A stretch of 64,000 bases of DNA. Source: Cohaesibacter intestini (GTDB lineage Bacteria > Pseudomonadota > Alphaproteobacteria > Rhizobiales > Cohaesibacteraceae). Position 1 is the first letter of the stretch. Each line of letters opens with the position of its first letter. Location of the stretch: assembly GCF_003324485.1 (NCBI RefSeq), contig NZ_QODK01000001.1:992001-1056000 (forward strand), written 5' to 3'. Shown here one piece after another: positions 55,703 to 64,000 of this stretch. The position numbers and the translations under genes were made by a program. The notes beneath the pieces are model-generated. The model searched no databases and was not told the DNA's origin. It saw nothing but the letters and a program-made list of their open reading frames with translations.

Positions 55703-56752
55703 ATGAGCAAGACCAATCCGGGCAATTATTTCGAGGATTTTTCCATCGGTCAGATCATTCGCCATGCGACCCCGCGCACGGTGACCACCGGCGACGCGTC
55801 GCTCTATACGGCGCTCTATGGGTCGCGCTTTGCGGTGCAGAGTTCGGATGCTTTTGCCCGGGCCATTCGCTATGAGCGCGCGCCGATTGATGATCTGCTG
55901 GTCTTTCACATCGTGTTCGGCAAGACGGTGCCGGACATTTCGCTCAATGCGGTGGCCAATCTGGGTTATGCGGGCTGTCGCTTCCTTGTGCCGGTCTATC
56001 CGGGGGACAGCCTGTCGGCCCAGTCCGAGGTGATTGGCCTGAAGGAAAATTCCAACGGCAAGACCGGGGTCGTCTATGTGCGCTCGACCGGCGTCAATCA
56101 GCACGGGGACGTGGTGCTGGATTATGTGCGCTGGGTGATGGTGCGCAAGAAAGAGCCTGAAACGCCGACCGGGCATGATCACGTGCCCTTGCTGCCCAAG
56201 GCCCTTGGCGCGGACAGTCTGGGGGACGCGGTGCCTGTGCTTGATGTCGATGGCTTCGATCTGGCTTTGTCCGGCTCGCCGCATCTGTGGGGCGATTATG
56301 AGATTGGCGAGCGAATCGATCATGTGGATGGCATGACCGTGGAAGAAGCCGAGCATCAAATGGCGACCCGGCTCTATCAGAACACCGCCAAGGTGCATTT
56401 CAACCAGTTCACGGAAGGGCAGGGGCGCTTTGGTCGCAGGCTGATTTATGGCGGGCATGTCATTTCGTTGGCGCGGGCCCTGTCCTTCAATGGGCTCGGC
56501 AACGCGTTTCATGTGGCTGCTATCAATGGTGGCCGTCATGTGGCGCCGCTTTTTGCCGGTGACACGGTGTTTGCCTGGTCGGAGGTGCTGGACAAGGCGG
56601 AATTGCCCGGACGCGATGATGTCGGTGCCCTGCGGTTGCGACTCTTTGCCACGAAGGACTGTTCCTGCGTGACTTATCCCGGCAAGGACGAGGCCGGTTA
56701 TGCACAAGCGGTGATTTTGGATCTCGATCTCTGGGTGCTGCTGCCCCGCTAG
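55703..56752 (+). CDS. MaoC-family hydratase, mesaconyl-CoA hydratase-like
   Basis: A 349-residue double-hotdog protein. FFEDFSIGQI-type opening (NYFEDFSIGQIIRHATPRTV) and length match mesaconyl-CoA hydratase (Mch) of the ethylmalonyl-CoA pathway, which makes beta-methylmalyl-CoA. The second half has the hydratase segment KVHFNQFTEGQGRFGRRLIYGGHVISLARALS. The CoA-ester lyase two genes away could cleave the product, giving glyoxylate and propionyl-CoA. GGGAGGATAAAG before the ATG is a strong ribosome-binding site. Confidence 0.85.
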   Translation: MSKTNPGNYFEDFSIGQIIRHATPRTVTTGDASLYTALYGSRFAVQSSDAFARAIRYERAPIDDLLVFHIVFGKTVPDISLNAVANLGYAGCRFLVPVYPGDSLSAQSEVIGLKENSNGKTGVVYVRSTGVNQHGDVVLDYVRWVMVRKKEPETPTGHDHVPLLPKALGADSLGDAVPVLDVDGFDLALSGSPHLWGDYEIGERIDHVDGMTVEEAEHQMATRLYQNTAKVHFNQFTEGQGRFGRRLIYGGHVISLARALSFNGLGNAFHVAAINGGRHVAPLFAGDTVFAWSEVLDKAELPGRDDVGALRLRLFATKDCSCVTYPGKDEAGYAQAVILDLDLWVLLPR

Positions 56753-57201
56753 TGGTGCTGCATGTGATCTCTGGTTTTCTAGTGTAAAATACTGATATAC
56801 TTATGCTATTAGTCGATAGGTGGGTTGCTGAATTGTGCCTTGTTGCATCGTCACAACCGGCCCATGCTGGAACGATGACGCCATAGCTGTGTCTTGTGTC
56901 GCTCAAGGGTGCCTTTTGATTGTCAATTGTACCAAGTGAGGAGAAAAAAGTTATCCCACTTGTTCAAAATGCGATCCAGATCAACGACCAGCGGGTAACC
57001 TATCTTTTAGAAGGTGTCATGTACTGATCGCGTAGCCGCGCGCGCAGACGGTTTCCGTTTGTGTAACTTTTAGGCCAAAGTCGTATGATTTGATCGTCAC
57101 TGGCTTTGACCAAAAGCTCTTTTGTCGGTATGACTTTGAGCTAGTCAACCAATCTTACGGTTGCTTCTTACGTAAGCGTCACCTGTCGAGGACCGAAAAA
57201 T
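56753..57201. other. sdh operon upstream region
   Basis: About 450 bases with no gene. It must contain the sdhCDAB promoter. The 10-bp palindrome CTTACGTAAG (57167-57176), inside GCTTCTTACGTAAGC and 26 bases before the sdhC start, may be an operator or leader hairpin. GAGGACC precedes the ATG. Confidence 0.4.
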
Positions 57202-57606
57202 ATGACAGACGTCGACCTGAAGGGCAAACGCCCGATTTCTCCCCACGTTCAGCAGGGTGCCTACAAGGTCACCTTTTCGATGGCCATCTCCATCAGTCAC
57301 CGCATGTCCGGTGTCGCACTCTATGCTGGTACCTTTTTCCTTGCCTATTGGCTGATCTCTCTTGCAGCTGGCCCCGAGGCTTTCGAAACCGCACAGATGC
57401 TGTGGGGCTCGATCCTTGGACGTCTGGTTCTGTTCGGCTTTACCTGGGCGCTGATGCATCACATGCTGGGTGGCATTCGCCACTTCATCTGGGATGTGCC
57501 TGCGATGATTGAAAAGCCGCAGATCGAATTCCTGTATCGCGCAACTCTGATTGGCGGCGTCGTGCTGACCGGCCTGATCTGGGTTATCGGCTATGCCGCA
57601 TTGTAA
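57202..57606 (+). CDS. sdhC: Succinate dehydrogenase cytochrome b556 subunit
   Basis: Membrane anchor of complex II that binds haem b and ubiquinone. The 134-residue product opens KGKRPISPHVQ, has the quinone-site SISHRMSGVALY (30-41) and the haem-ligand region HHMLGGIRHFIWD (86-98), with three membrane helices. First gene of sdhCDAB. Confidence 0.95.
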   Translation: MTDVDLKGKRPISPHVQQGAYKVTFSMAISISHRMSGVALYAGTFFLAYWLISLAAGPEAFETAQMLWGSILGRLVLFGFTWALMHHMLGGIRHFIWDVPAMIEKPQIEFLYRATLIGGVVLTGLIWVIGYAAL

Positions 57607-57624
57607 AGCCGGGGAGTGAGACAC

Positions 57625-57999
57625 ATGAAAACACCTATCAAAACCATCCGTGGTCTTGGCTCTAGCCATCATGGCACCGAGCACCACTGGGCGATGCGCC
57701 TGACATCCGTCTGCCTGATCTTTCTGAGCATCGGCTTCGTCTGGTTTGTCATCAAAGCACTGAACTCCGATTATGCAAGCGCCAAAGCGCTGGTGGGCCA
57801 TCCGGTGGCTGCCATCCTGCTGCTGCTTTACGTGATTGTGGGTTGCTATCACATGTATCAAGGGTCGTTGACGATCACCGAAGACTATCTGCAGAACCAG
57901 CTCTTCCGGACCTCTGCTAAGATCGCCAGCTTCTTCCTTTCCACCGTTGTCGGTGCCGCCTGTCTGTTCGCGGTGCTCAAAGTGTCATTTGGGGGTTAA
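57625..57999 (+). CDS. sdhD: Succinate dehydrogenase membrane anchor subunit
   Basis: Second membrane anchor of complex II, 124 residues with three hydrophobic helices. [20 protein letters not shown] opens it and [20 protein letters not shown] carries the haem/quinone-site His and Asp-Tyr region. The ATG at 57625 follows GGGGAG by nine bases; a GTG three codons upstream overlaps that site. Eighteen bases separate it from sdhC. Confidence 0.94.
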   Translation: MKTPIKTIRGLGSSHHGTEHHWAMRLTSVCLIFLSIGFVWFVIKALNSDYASAKALVGHPVAAILLLLYVIVGCYHMYQGSLTITEDYLQNQLFRTSAKIASFFLSTVVGAACLFAVLKVSFGG

Positions 58000-58006
58000 T
58001 AGACCG

Positions 58007-59854
58007 ATGGCAAGTTCTTACAGCATCAATGGCCGGGCCTACACGGTTCACGACCACTATCATGACGTTGTCGTCGTCGGCGCCGGTGGTGCCGGTCTGC
58101 GTGCGACACTCGGCATGGCCGAGCAGGGCCTGCGTACCGCTTGTGTGACCAAGGTTTTCCCAACCCGTTCACACACGGTTGCCGCACAGGGTGGTATCGC
58201 TGCCTCCTTGCAAAATATGGGTCCTGACCATTGGCAGTGGCACATGTTTGACACCGTCAAGGGCTCGGATTGGCTCGGTGATACCGACGCCATGGAATAT
58301 CTCGCCCGTGAAGCGCCAAAGGCGGTTTACGAGCTTGAGCATTATGGTGTGCCTTTCTCGCGTACCGACGAAGGCCGCATCTATCAGCGTCCGTTCGGTG
58401 GCCACATGCAGAATTTCGGTGAAGGTCCCGCCGTTCAGCGTACCTGCGCTGCCGCTGACCGTACCGGTCACGCGATCCTGCATACCCTCTATGGCCAGTC
58501 GATCCGCAACAATGCCGAATTCTACATCGAGTATTTCGCGCTTGATCTGATGATGAGTGATGATGGCGTTTGTGAAGGCGTGGTTGCCTGGAACCTCGAC
58601 GATGGCACCATCCATCGCTTCAATGCGAAAATGGTTGTGATCGGCACCGGTGGTTATGGCCGCGCCTACTTCTCTGCAACCTCGGCCCACACCTGCACGG
58701 GTGACGGCAACGCCATGGTGGCCCGCGCTGGTCTGCCACTGCAGGATATGGAATTCGTTCAGTTCCACCCAACCGGCATCTACGGCTCTGGCTGTCTGAT
58801 CACCGAGGGTGCCCGCGGTGAGGGTGGCTATCTGGTCAACTCCGAAGGCGAGCGCTTCATGGAGCGTTATGCGCCATCTGCCAAGGATCTGGCCTCGCGT
58901 GACGTTGTCTCGCGCTGCATGACCATGGAGATCCGTGAAGGCCGCGGTGTTGGTCCTGATAAAGACCATATCTTCCTGCATCTGGATCACCTCGATCCGG
59001 CCATTCTGGCTGAGCGTCTGCCGGGCATTTCCGAAAGTGCGGAAATCTTTGCCGGCGTCGATCTGACCAAGGAACCGATTCCGGTTCTGCCGACCGTTCA
59101 CTACAATATGGGTGGTATTCCAACCAACTATTGGGGTGAAGTGCTGGCACCGACCAAAGATGATCCAAATGCCGTTGCACCGGGCCTGATGGCTGTGGGT
59201 GAAGCTGCCTGTGCGTCCGTTCATGGCGCCAACCGTCTTGGTTCCAACTCCCTGATCGACCTTGTGGTCTTTGGCCGTGCGGCGGCGATCAAGGCAGCGG
59301 AAGTCATTGACAAGGAAGCTGCGATCCCAACGCCGAATCTGGCTTGCTTCGACAAGATCATGGACAATTTCGATAATGTCCGTCATGCCAACGGTCCAAC
59401 TCCGACTGCTGATCTGCGCCTGAAAATGCAGAAGAGCATGCAGAACAACGCTGCCGTGTTCCGTACACAGGAAACGCTCGAGCAGGGTTGCAAGGAGATG
59501 AAAGATCTCTGGGGCGAAATGGCTGACATGAATGTGTCCGACCGTTCGCTGGTCTGGAACTCGGATTTGATGGAATCCCTCGAACTTCAGAACCTGATGG
59601 CCAACGCTCTGCCAACGGTTGTCGGCGCTGAAGCCCGTAAGGAAAGCCGCGGCGCGCACGCTCGTGAAGACTATAAAGATGGTCCGATGGGTGGTCGTGA
59701 CGACGAAAACTGGCGCAAACATACGCTGGCATGGCTGGAAGAAGATGGCACCACGCGCCTCGACTATCGTCCGGTCGTTCTGGATCCGCTGACCACCCCT
59801 GATGAAGGTGGCATCGATCCGGCCAAGATTGCGCCGAAAGCCCGCGTCTATTGA
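58007..59854 (+). CDS. sdhA: Succinate dehydrogenase flavoprotein subunit
   Basis: Oxidises succinate to fumarate in the citrate cycle. The 615-residue product has the dinucleotide-binding [15 protein letters not shown] (21-35) and the FAD-attachment histidine H56 in [21 protein letters not shown] and the active-site [15 protein letters not shown] segment follow, then [20 protein letters not shown]; it ends with the [23 protein letters not shown] capping region. The ATG at 58007 lies seven bases past the sdhD stop. Codon use is noticeably more biased than in neighbouring genes, fitting high expression. Confidence 0.97.
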   Translation: MASSYSINGRAYTVHDHYHDVVVVGAGGAGLRATLGMAEQGLRTACVTKVFPTRSHTVAAQGGIAASLQNMGPDHWQWHMFDTVKGSDWLGDTDAMEYLAREAPKAVYELEHYGVPFSRTDEGRIYQRPFGGHMQNFGEGPAVQRTCAAADRTGHAILHTLYGQSIRNNAEFYIEYFALDLMMSDDGVCEGVVAWNLDDGTIHRFNAKMVVIGTGGYGRAYFSATSAHTCTGDGNAMVARAGLPLQDMEFVQFHPTGIYGSGCLITEGARGEGGYLVNSEGERFMERYAPSAKDLASRDVVSRCMTMEIREGRGVGPDKDHIFLHLDHLDPAILAERLPGISESAEIFAGVDLTKEPIPVLPTVHYNMGGIPTNYWGEVLAPTKDDPNAVAPGLMAVGEAACASVHGANRLGSNSLIDLVVFGRAAAIKAAEVIDKEAAIPTPNLACFDKIMDNFDNVRHANGPTPTADLRLKMQKSMQNNAAVFRTQETLEQGCKEMKDLWGEMADMNVSDRSLVWNSDLMESLELQNLMANALPTVVGAEARKESRGAHAREDYKDGPMGGRDDENWRKHTLAWLEEDGTTRLDYRPVVLDPLTTPDEGGIDPAKIAPKARVY

Positions 59855-59955
59855 TGCGCCCGCTGTCGGGCAGCTCTGGCTGCCCGGCCTTTTCGAATTT
59901 GATGTCCATGATCGTTGGGAACGATCTGGACGAGACCCGATAACGGAGCGAAAAG

Positions 59956-60738
59956 ATGGTTGAACTTGCGCTGCCGAAAAATTCAGTGATCAAGGAAGGC
60001 AAGACTTGGCCAAAGCCTGAAGGCGCGACCAACTTGACCGAGTTCAGCATTTACCGCTGGAATCCTGACGACGGCAAAAACCCACAGATGGACACCTACT
60101 TTGTCGACCGCGAAGATTGCGGCCCGATGGTGCTGGATGGTCTGCTGTATATCAAAGACAAGATCGATCCAACCCTGACCCTGCGCCGCTCTTGCCGCGA
60201 AGGGATCTGTGGTTCCTGTGCAATGAATATCGATGGGGCCAACACGCTGGCCTGTACCTTCGGTATGGATCAGGTGAAGAGCAAGGTCATCAAGATCTAT
60301 CCACTGCCGCATATGATGGTGGTCAAGGATCTGGTGCCGGATCTGAACAATTTCTATGCCCAGCATGCCGCTGTCGAACCTTATCTGAAGACCGACACGC
60401 CCGCGCCGGAAACCGAATGGCTACAGAGCCACGAAGACCGCGCCAAGCTCGATGGTCTTTATGAGTGTGTTCTGTGCGCCAGCTGCTCGACCTCCTGCCC
60501 ATCCTACTGGTGGAATGGCGAACGGTATCTTGGCCCTGCTGCGTTGCTGCAAGCCTATCGCTGGATCATCGACAGCCGCGACGAATATACCGGCAAACGT
60601 CTTGATCAGGTTGATGATGTGTTTGGTGCCTTCCGTTGCCACACCATCATGAACTGCACCAAGGTGTGCCCGAAAGGCTTGAACCCGGCCAAGGCAATTG
60701 CCGAGATCAAACGTATGCTCGTCGAGCGTTCGATTTAA
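59956..60738 (+). CDS. sdhB: Succinate dehydrogenase iron-sulfur subunit
   Basis: Electron-transfer subunit of complex II, 260 residues. The 2Fe-2S ligands are in [13 protein letters not shown], the 4Fe-4S ligands in [17 protein letters not shown] and the 3Fe-4S ligands in [18 protein letters not shown] 101-base gap follows sdhA. CGGAG precedes the ATG. Terminator at 60788. Confidence 0.97.
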   Translation: MVELALPKNSVIKEGKTWPKPEGATNLTEFSIYRWNPDDGKNPQMDTYFVDREDCGPMVLDGLLYIKDKIDPTLTLRRSCREGICGSCAMNIDGANTLACTFGMDQVKSKVIKIYPLPHMMVVKDLVPDLNNFYAQHAAVEPYLKTDTPAPETEWLQSHEDRAKLDGLYECVLCASCSTSCPSYWWNGERYLGPAALLQAYRWIIDSRDEYTGKRLDQVDDVFGAFRCHTIMNCTKVCPKGLNPAKAIAEIKRMLVERSI

Positions 60739-60787
60739 GCGAAGGCTGGTTGCGCACCGCGTGGTGCAAGACTCAAAACACATTTAG

Positions 60788-60820
60788 AAAGGCCGTTCCG
60801 TTTCTCGGAGCGGCCTTTTT
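60788..60820 (+). terminator. sdh operon terminator
   Basis: AAAGGCCGTTCCG (60788-60800) pairs with CGGAGCGGCCTTT (60806-60818) around a five-base loop, one mismatch, then T residues. The AT-rich stretch 60821-61009 shows nothing further. Confidence 0.85.
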
Positions 60821-61009
60821 GTTTGCTTTGTTGCCATTCAATCTCTGGATTGCAAGATTTGGAGTTGCAATCCTTGCATCTTGTAAGTAGGTGATATCAA
60901 AATTTCCAAATTCTCTTATTGCGTAACAATTAAATTATTTTTGTATAACAAGCGGTCAGCCGCGATCCCTGTCATGGGGCTGTAGGAAAAGTGGGTTACT
61001 TCGCCATCG

Positions 61010-61081
61010 GGCACCAGCCGTCACTCAGGTGCCAGTCTTTATTCCGGCACTAAAAGTCAATCAGGCACCAAGTCATTTTTG
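61010..61081 (+). repeat. Degenerate 18-bp tandem repeat
   Basis: Four units of exactly 18 bases (61010-61027, 61028-61045, 61046-61063, 61064-61081), each opening GGCACC, GGTGCC or GGCACT and most containing AGTC. It ends 24 bases before the next start codon. Units have diverged, so the array is old. The word GGCACC-AGTCA also occurs in the 15013-15046 repeat. Confidence 0.55.
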
Positions 61082-61104
61082 CAATCTCAGTGAGGGAGGC
61101 TCAC

Positions 61105-61554
61105 ATGCTGCAAACGAATATCCTGTTTGTCGATGAACATAACAATGGTCGCAGCATTCTGGCCGAAGCCTATTTCAATCATCATCAGGAAGCTGTCAGG
61201 GCTTTCAGTGCCGGTTTTGAGCCTGATGCCGCTCTGTCGAGAAAGCTCTTTGATGTGCTGCGCGAAGAGAAGTTTGCGCCTGAGGATTATTGCCCCAAGC
61301 CGATCGATATCTTTCTGCAACCCTATTCACCACACATTGATCTGATCATTCGTTTCGCGCCGATGGTCAAGGCCTACAAGATGCCGCTGTTTGCCAATCG
61401 GCCTACGGTGTTGACCCTGCATGTCGGTGAGGCCGGTCACGCAGACGCTCCGGCGGGCAGTCGGCGGGCACTGCGCTCCTGCTTCGCTGATCTGCAACTG
61501 GCGCTCGACCGGGCACTGGCCAATGGACAATTGCCCGGAATTCGGGCCGCCTAG
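61105..61554 (+). CDS. LMW phosphatase/arsenate reductase-like protein lacking catalytic Cys
   Basis: A 149-residue protein with the fold signature of low-molecular-weight tyrosine phosphatases and ArsC: NILFVDEHNNGRSILAEAYF (5-24), then AFSAGFEPDA and LSRKLFDVLREE. The phosphate loop should read C-x5-R; here position 10 is Asp (D10...R16), so the nucleophile is missing. The later ArsC cysteines are also absent (LIIRFAP where VItvCD is expected). It is probably a non-catalytic relative. The ATG at 61105 follows GGGAGG by five bases. It stands alone between sdhB and fba. Confidence 0.8.
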   Translation: MLQTNILFVDEHNNGRSILAEAYFNHHQEAVRAFSAGFEPDAALSRKLFDVLREEKFAPEDYCPKPIDIFLQPYSPHIDLIIRFAPMVKAYKMPLFANRPTVLTLHVGEAGHADAPAGSRRALRSCFADLQLALDRALANGQLPGIRAA

Positions 61555-61789
61555 AGCTCGGAGGATTGATTGTCCGTCCCATGTTGCGGGGACTGTGGCT
61601 GGGGCGTCGGTCCGGTGCCTGTGCTCTGCTGAGCGGGGATATAAGGATCTTCACAGGGGTGTAAAAATCCGTTCCAACCAGCGAAAATATATTCTACTTT
61701 TGTCTGATGTTGCTAGACGAAGGCAGGGGAATGCTCTATTCGATTAGCAAGTCTTCATTCATTTCAAAGACACTACAGGAGATATCAGC

Positions 61790-62878
61790 GTGAGCGGAAT
61801 CAAACTGCGCCCCGGCGTCGTCACAGGCGACGAATATTTGCAACTTCTGGAAGCCTGCAAGGAAGGTGGATACGCGCTGCCTGCCGTCAACGTGACCGGT
61901 ACAAACAGCCTCAATGCCGTTCTGGAAGCGGCCGCCAAAGCCAAGTCGGACATCATCGTGCAGATGTCCAACGGTGGTGCGCAGTTCTATGCTGGTCAGG
62001 GTGCGCCTGACGCGATGCGCGCGCGGGTGCTCGGCTCTGTGTCCATTGCTCAGCATGTTCACTTGCTGGCTGAAGAATATGGCATCTGCGTTGTTCTGCA
62101 TACCGACCACTGCAACCGCAAGCTTCTGCCTTGGGTCGACGGTCTGTTGGATCATGGCGAGAAGCATTTTGCCGCGACCGGTCGTCCGCTCTATACCTCG
62201 CACATGATTGACCTGTCTGAAGAGTCCCTCGAGGACAATGTTGGCACCTGTGCAGACTATCTCAAGCGCATGGCTCCGATGGGTATGAGCCTTGAAATCG
62301 AGCTGGGCGTCACTGGTGGCGAAGAAGATGGTATCGGCAAAGAGCTCGAAGAGGGGGATGCAGAAAATCCGAACCTCTACACCCAGCCGGAAGACGTGCT
62401 GTATGCCTATGATGAACTGTCCAAGATCGGTCACTTCACCGTGGCTGCTTCCTTCGGCAACGTCCATGGTGTCTATGCGCCGGGCAACGTCAAGCTGCGC
62501 CCTGAAATCCTGAAACATTCTCAGGCTCTGGTGTCCAAAGAGCGCGGCGGTGGCGAGAAGCCATTGAGCCTCGTCTTCCATGGTGGTTCCGGGTCTTCCA
62601 AGGAACAGATTGCCGAAGCCGTCTCCTATGGCGTGTTCAAGATGAATCTGGATACCGACATTCAGTTCGCTTACGCAGAAGCCGTGGCTGCCAAGGTCGA
62701 CGAGAAGCCGATTGCCTTCAAGCATCAGGTGGATCCGGAAGACGCGACCCCATACAAGAAGTATTACGATCCTCGCAAATGGCTGCGTGCCGGTGAGCTT
62801 GGCATGGTTGCCCGTGTCGAGGAAGCCATGCAGGATCTAGGCTCTGCTGGCCGTTCGGTCGCATCCCTCGATGCCTGA
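61790..62878 (+). CDS. fba: Class II fructose-bisphosphate aldolase
   Basis: Zinc-dependent aldolase of glycolysis/gluconeogenesis. The 362-residue product is of the FbaA (IIA) type: YALPAVNVTGTNSLNAVLE, VVLHTDHCNRKLLPW (zinc His and catalytic Asp), KHFAATGRPLYTSHMIDLSEE, LEIELGVTGGEEDG, GNVHGVY and VFHGGSGSS. The start is GTG at 61790 with AGGAG eight bases before it. Terminator at 62928. Confidence 0.96.
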   Translation: MSGIKLRPGVVTGDEYLQLLEACKEGGYALPAVNVTGTNSLNAVLEAAAKAKSDIIVQMSNGGAQFYAGQGAPDAMRARVLGSVSIAQHVHLLAEEYGICVVLHTDHCNRKLLPWVDGLLDHGEKHFAATGRPLYTSHMIDLSEESLEDNVGTCADYLKRMAPMGMSLEIELGVTGGEEDGIGKELEEGDAENPNLYTQPEDVLYAYDELSKIGHFTVAASFGNVHGVYAPGNVKLRPEILKHSQALVSKERGGGEKPLSLVFHGGSGSSKEQIAEAVSYGVFKMNLDTDIQFAYAEAVAAKVDEKPIAFKHQVDPEDATPYKKYYDPRKWLRAGELGMVARVEEAMQDLGSAGRSVASLDA

Positions 62879-62927
62879 TAACCCGCTTCTGCAGCAGGTG
62901 TTGCAGGCGTTTGGATGATAGATTTTG

Positions 62928-62959
62928 ACCTCCCGGATGATTTCATTCGGGAGGTTTTT
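62928..62959 (+). terminator. fba terminator
   Basis: ACCTCCCG (62928-62935) pairs with CGGGAGGT (62948-62955), with further pairing inside the loop, then five T residues. Confidence 0.85.
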
Positions 62960-63162
62960 CATGCCTGTCTCACCGTTGGAACTCTGAGATCTCCGCAGTG
63001 TCGTTTACGTAAAAAACCGCTTGGCCAAAAAAGATTTTGCGCTCCCCGGTCGGCCCTGTTATCAATTCAACCGTTGCGATTTGGATTTTTGGTCAGAAAG
63101 TGGCATAACAGGAAACAATTCCTCCGCTTCTGGCTGAGAATGGATGAAATCAGGATCGATCT

Positions 63163-63855
63163 GTGACGAAGTCTACGTCTCTTTTTGCATTGTTGATGTG
63201 CGTGGTTGCGCTTGGTGGGTGTGCTGTCTCTGGCGGTGCTGACCTCGACAAGTCGGGTGTGCAGGCTCGATCCACCATTCCGCTGGATGCTTCACAATTG
63301 CCGCCAATCGTCGATCCTTCCCAGAGCGGGCAGGCCGACACGGATTCGGTCGGGGCCAAATCTGATCGTGCGGCGCTGGTCAAGTCCGAGAAGTTCGACA
63401 AGGGTGATGATGCTATTCTTGCCATTGCCTCGGCTGATGCCGCCTTCGAGAACAAGTCAAGTGAGATTGAGCAAGCTTATGCCGAGGCTCTCGGTGAGCA
63501 GACACAGATCACCACCGAGCAGACAAGTCTCAAGCCGTTTGTTGGACGTTGGGTGCTGGTGCCCGGTGCACACAAGGCCAAGGCAAAGGTGCAGAAGATC
63601 GGTGCCTATCTCGGTTTGACCGAGCAGTGTGAGTTGGTGCTCGAAGAGGGCACGTCCGGTTCAGGGCACAAGGCCTATGGCAACTCATCATGCCCCACAA
63701 GTCTGTTCATGCTGGACAGCTGGCTGGCACTAGGAGATCAACTGGTGCTGCGGGATCATATGGGGGACGACATCGTCAAGTTGCGGTCGCGGGGTACCGA
63801 CAAATGGATCGGTGTCGATCAGCGTGGCGAAACACTTGTCCTCAGCAAAAGCTAG
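63163..63855 (+). CDS. Lipoprotein with AprI/Inh-like inhibitor domain
   Basis: A 230-residue lipoprotein. The signal peptide ends in the lipobox LGGC (Cys20). A low-complexity, charged linker (about 21-120) leads to a C-terminal beta-barrel-like domain: PFVGRWVLVPGA, CELVLEEG, GNSSCPTSLFMLDSWLALGDQLVLRD and the final WIGVDQRGETLVLSKS, similar to the Inh/AprI metalloprotease-inhibitor family with its paired cysteines. It may protect the periplasm or act as an envelope protein. The GTG start at 63163 has AGGA seven bases before it. Confidence 0.8.
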   Translation: MTKSTSLFALLMCVVALGGCAVSGGADLDKSGVQARSTIPLDASQLPPIVDPSQSGQADTDSVGAKSDRAALVKSEKFDKGDDAILAIASADAAFENKSSEIEQAYAEALGEQTQITTEQTSLKPFVGRWVLVPGAHKAKAKVQKIGAYLGLTEQCELVLEEGTSGSGHKAYGNSSCPTSLFMLDSWLALGDQLVLRDHMGDDIVKLRSRGTDKWIGVDQRGETLVLSKS

Positions 63856-63950
63856 GCTTTGTGCGCCTATTTACTGACTCCTAACCTTATCTCCTTGATA
63901 ATACCATATTAAGATATGACTCTAGAGGCAGGTGTCTGAAGGAGAATGGT

Positions 63951-64000
63951 ATGATTCGCTATTGCGCACTCGGGTGTTTTGCGGTGCTGCTTGCGGGCTG
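63951..64000 (+). CDS. Start of a second lipoprotein gene (truncated by window end)
   Basis: AAGGAG lies six bases before the ATG at 63951. The visible residues MIRYCALGCFAVLLAG form a lipoprotein signal ending in a lipobox (LLAG, next codon begins TG, likely Cys). It probably relates to the lipoprotein just upstream; the remainder is outside the window. Confidence 0.6.
   Translation, partial: MIRYCALGCFAVLLAG

Noticed and set aside
62915-63166. An 83-codon plus-strand frame after fba
   Set aside because: It starts inside the fba terminator, has no ribosome-binding site and no recognisable domain.

Overview
This is a 64-kb chromosomal window from an alphaproteobacterium, most likely of the order Hyphomicrobiales (Rhizobiales). 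The reasons are the gene order rsmB - heparinase II/III - purH, the very large NAD-dependent glutamate dehydrogenase, the short (type 2) argC, an IalB-family secreted protein, perfect CtrA-type boxes (TTAA-N7-TTAAC) and an sdhCDAB operon next to genes resembling those of the ethylmalonyl-CoA pathway. Base composition is moderate for the group and the intergenic DNA is AT-rich, which would fit a marine lineage such as Cohaesibacter or Pseudovibrio relatives, but the genus cannot be fixed from sequence reading alone. I see no phage, transposase, CRISPR array or rRNA/tRNA gene; this is mostly core genome.

Layout. 0-9.5 kb: htpX behind a heat-shock-like promoter, a small PilZ protein behind two CtrA boxes, typA, a LuxR-type regulator, a possible small RNA, a DUF1643 protein, argG, a PAP2 phosphatase and a LysR regulator. 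9.5-17.4 kb: a small membrane protein, rlmN, an ialB-like gene, a DUF2798 protein, a SpoU-type RNA methyltransferase, a quinone oxidoreductase, a DUF1232 protein, an ECF41 sigma factor with its carboxymuconolactone-decarboxylase partner and a recognisable ECF41 promoter, and a short-chain dehydrogenase. 17.5-28.7 kb: a long minus-strand run, aminotransferase - ftsK - lolA - xthA - rsmB - heparinase - purH. 29-38.6 kb: giant glutamate dehydrogenase, an AhpD-like protein, a secreted unknown, a divergent LysR/MFS pair and a small membrane-anchored protein. 38.7-42.3 kb: leuB, leuD, argC and a small membrane protein. 42.9-48.9 kb: two chemoreceptors flanking asd; the second ends in a PilZ-like domain. 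49-56.8 kb: carbonic anhydrase, threonine/serine dehydratase, pyridoxal kinase, a DAO-family oxidoreductase, a CoA-ester lyase with DUF1737, a glycerophosphodiesterase and a mesaconyl-CoA hydratase-like MaoC protein. 57.2-64 kb: sdhCDAB, an LMW-phosphatase-like protein without its catalytic cysteine, class II fructose-bisphosphate aldolase and two lipoproteins.

How the parts connect. Central carbon metabolism (sdhCDAB, fba, CoA-ester lyase, MaoC hydratase) and amino-acid metabolism (argG, argC, leuB, leuD, asd, glutamate dehydrogenase, dehydratase with its PLP-salvage kinase) dominate. Cell-cycle control is suggested by CtrA boxes ahead of the PilZ gene and ahead of the aminotransferase-ftsK run. 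Two PilZ-type domains hint at cyclic-di-GMP input to motility and chemotaxis.

The least expected signal is a family of composite palindromic repeats lying between the stop codon and the terminator of both purH and leuD. Each unit is a B hairpin followed, 35-38 bases on, by an A hairpin. Stem arms differ between copies but stay complementary, so pairing rather than primary sequence is what is conserved.
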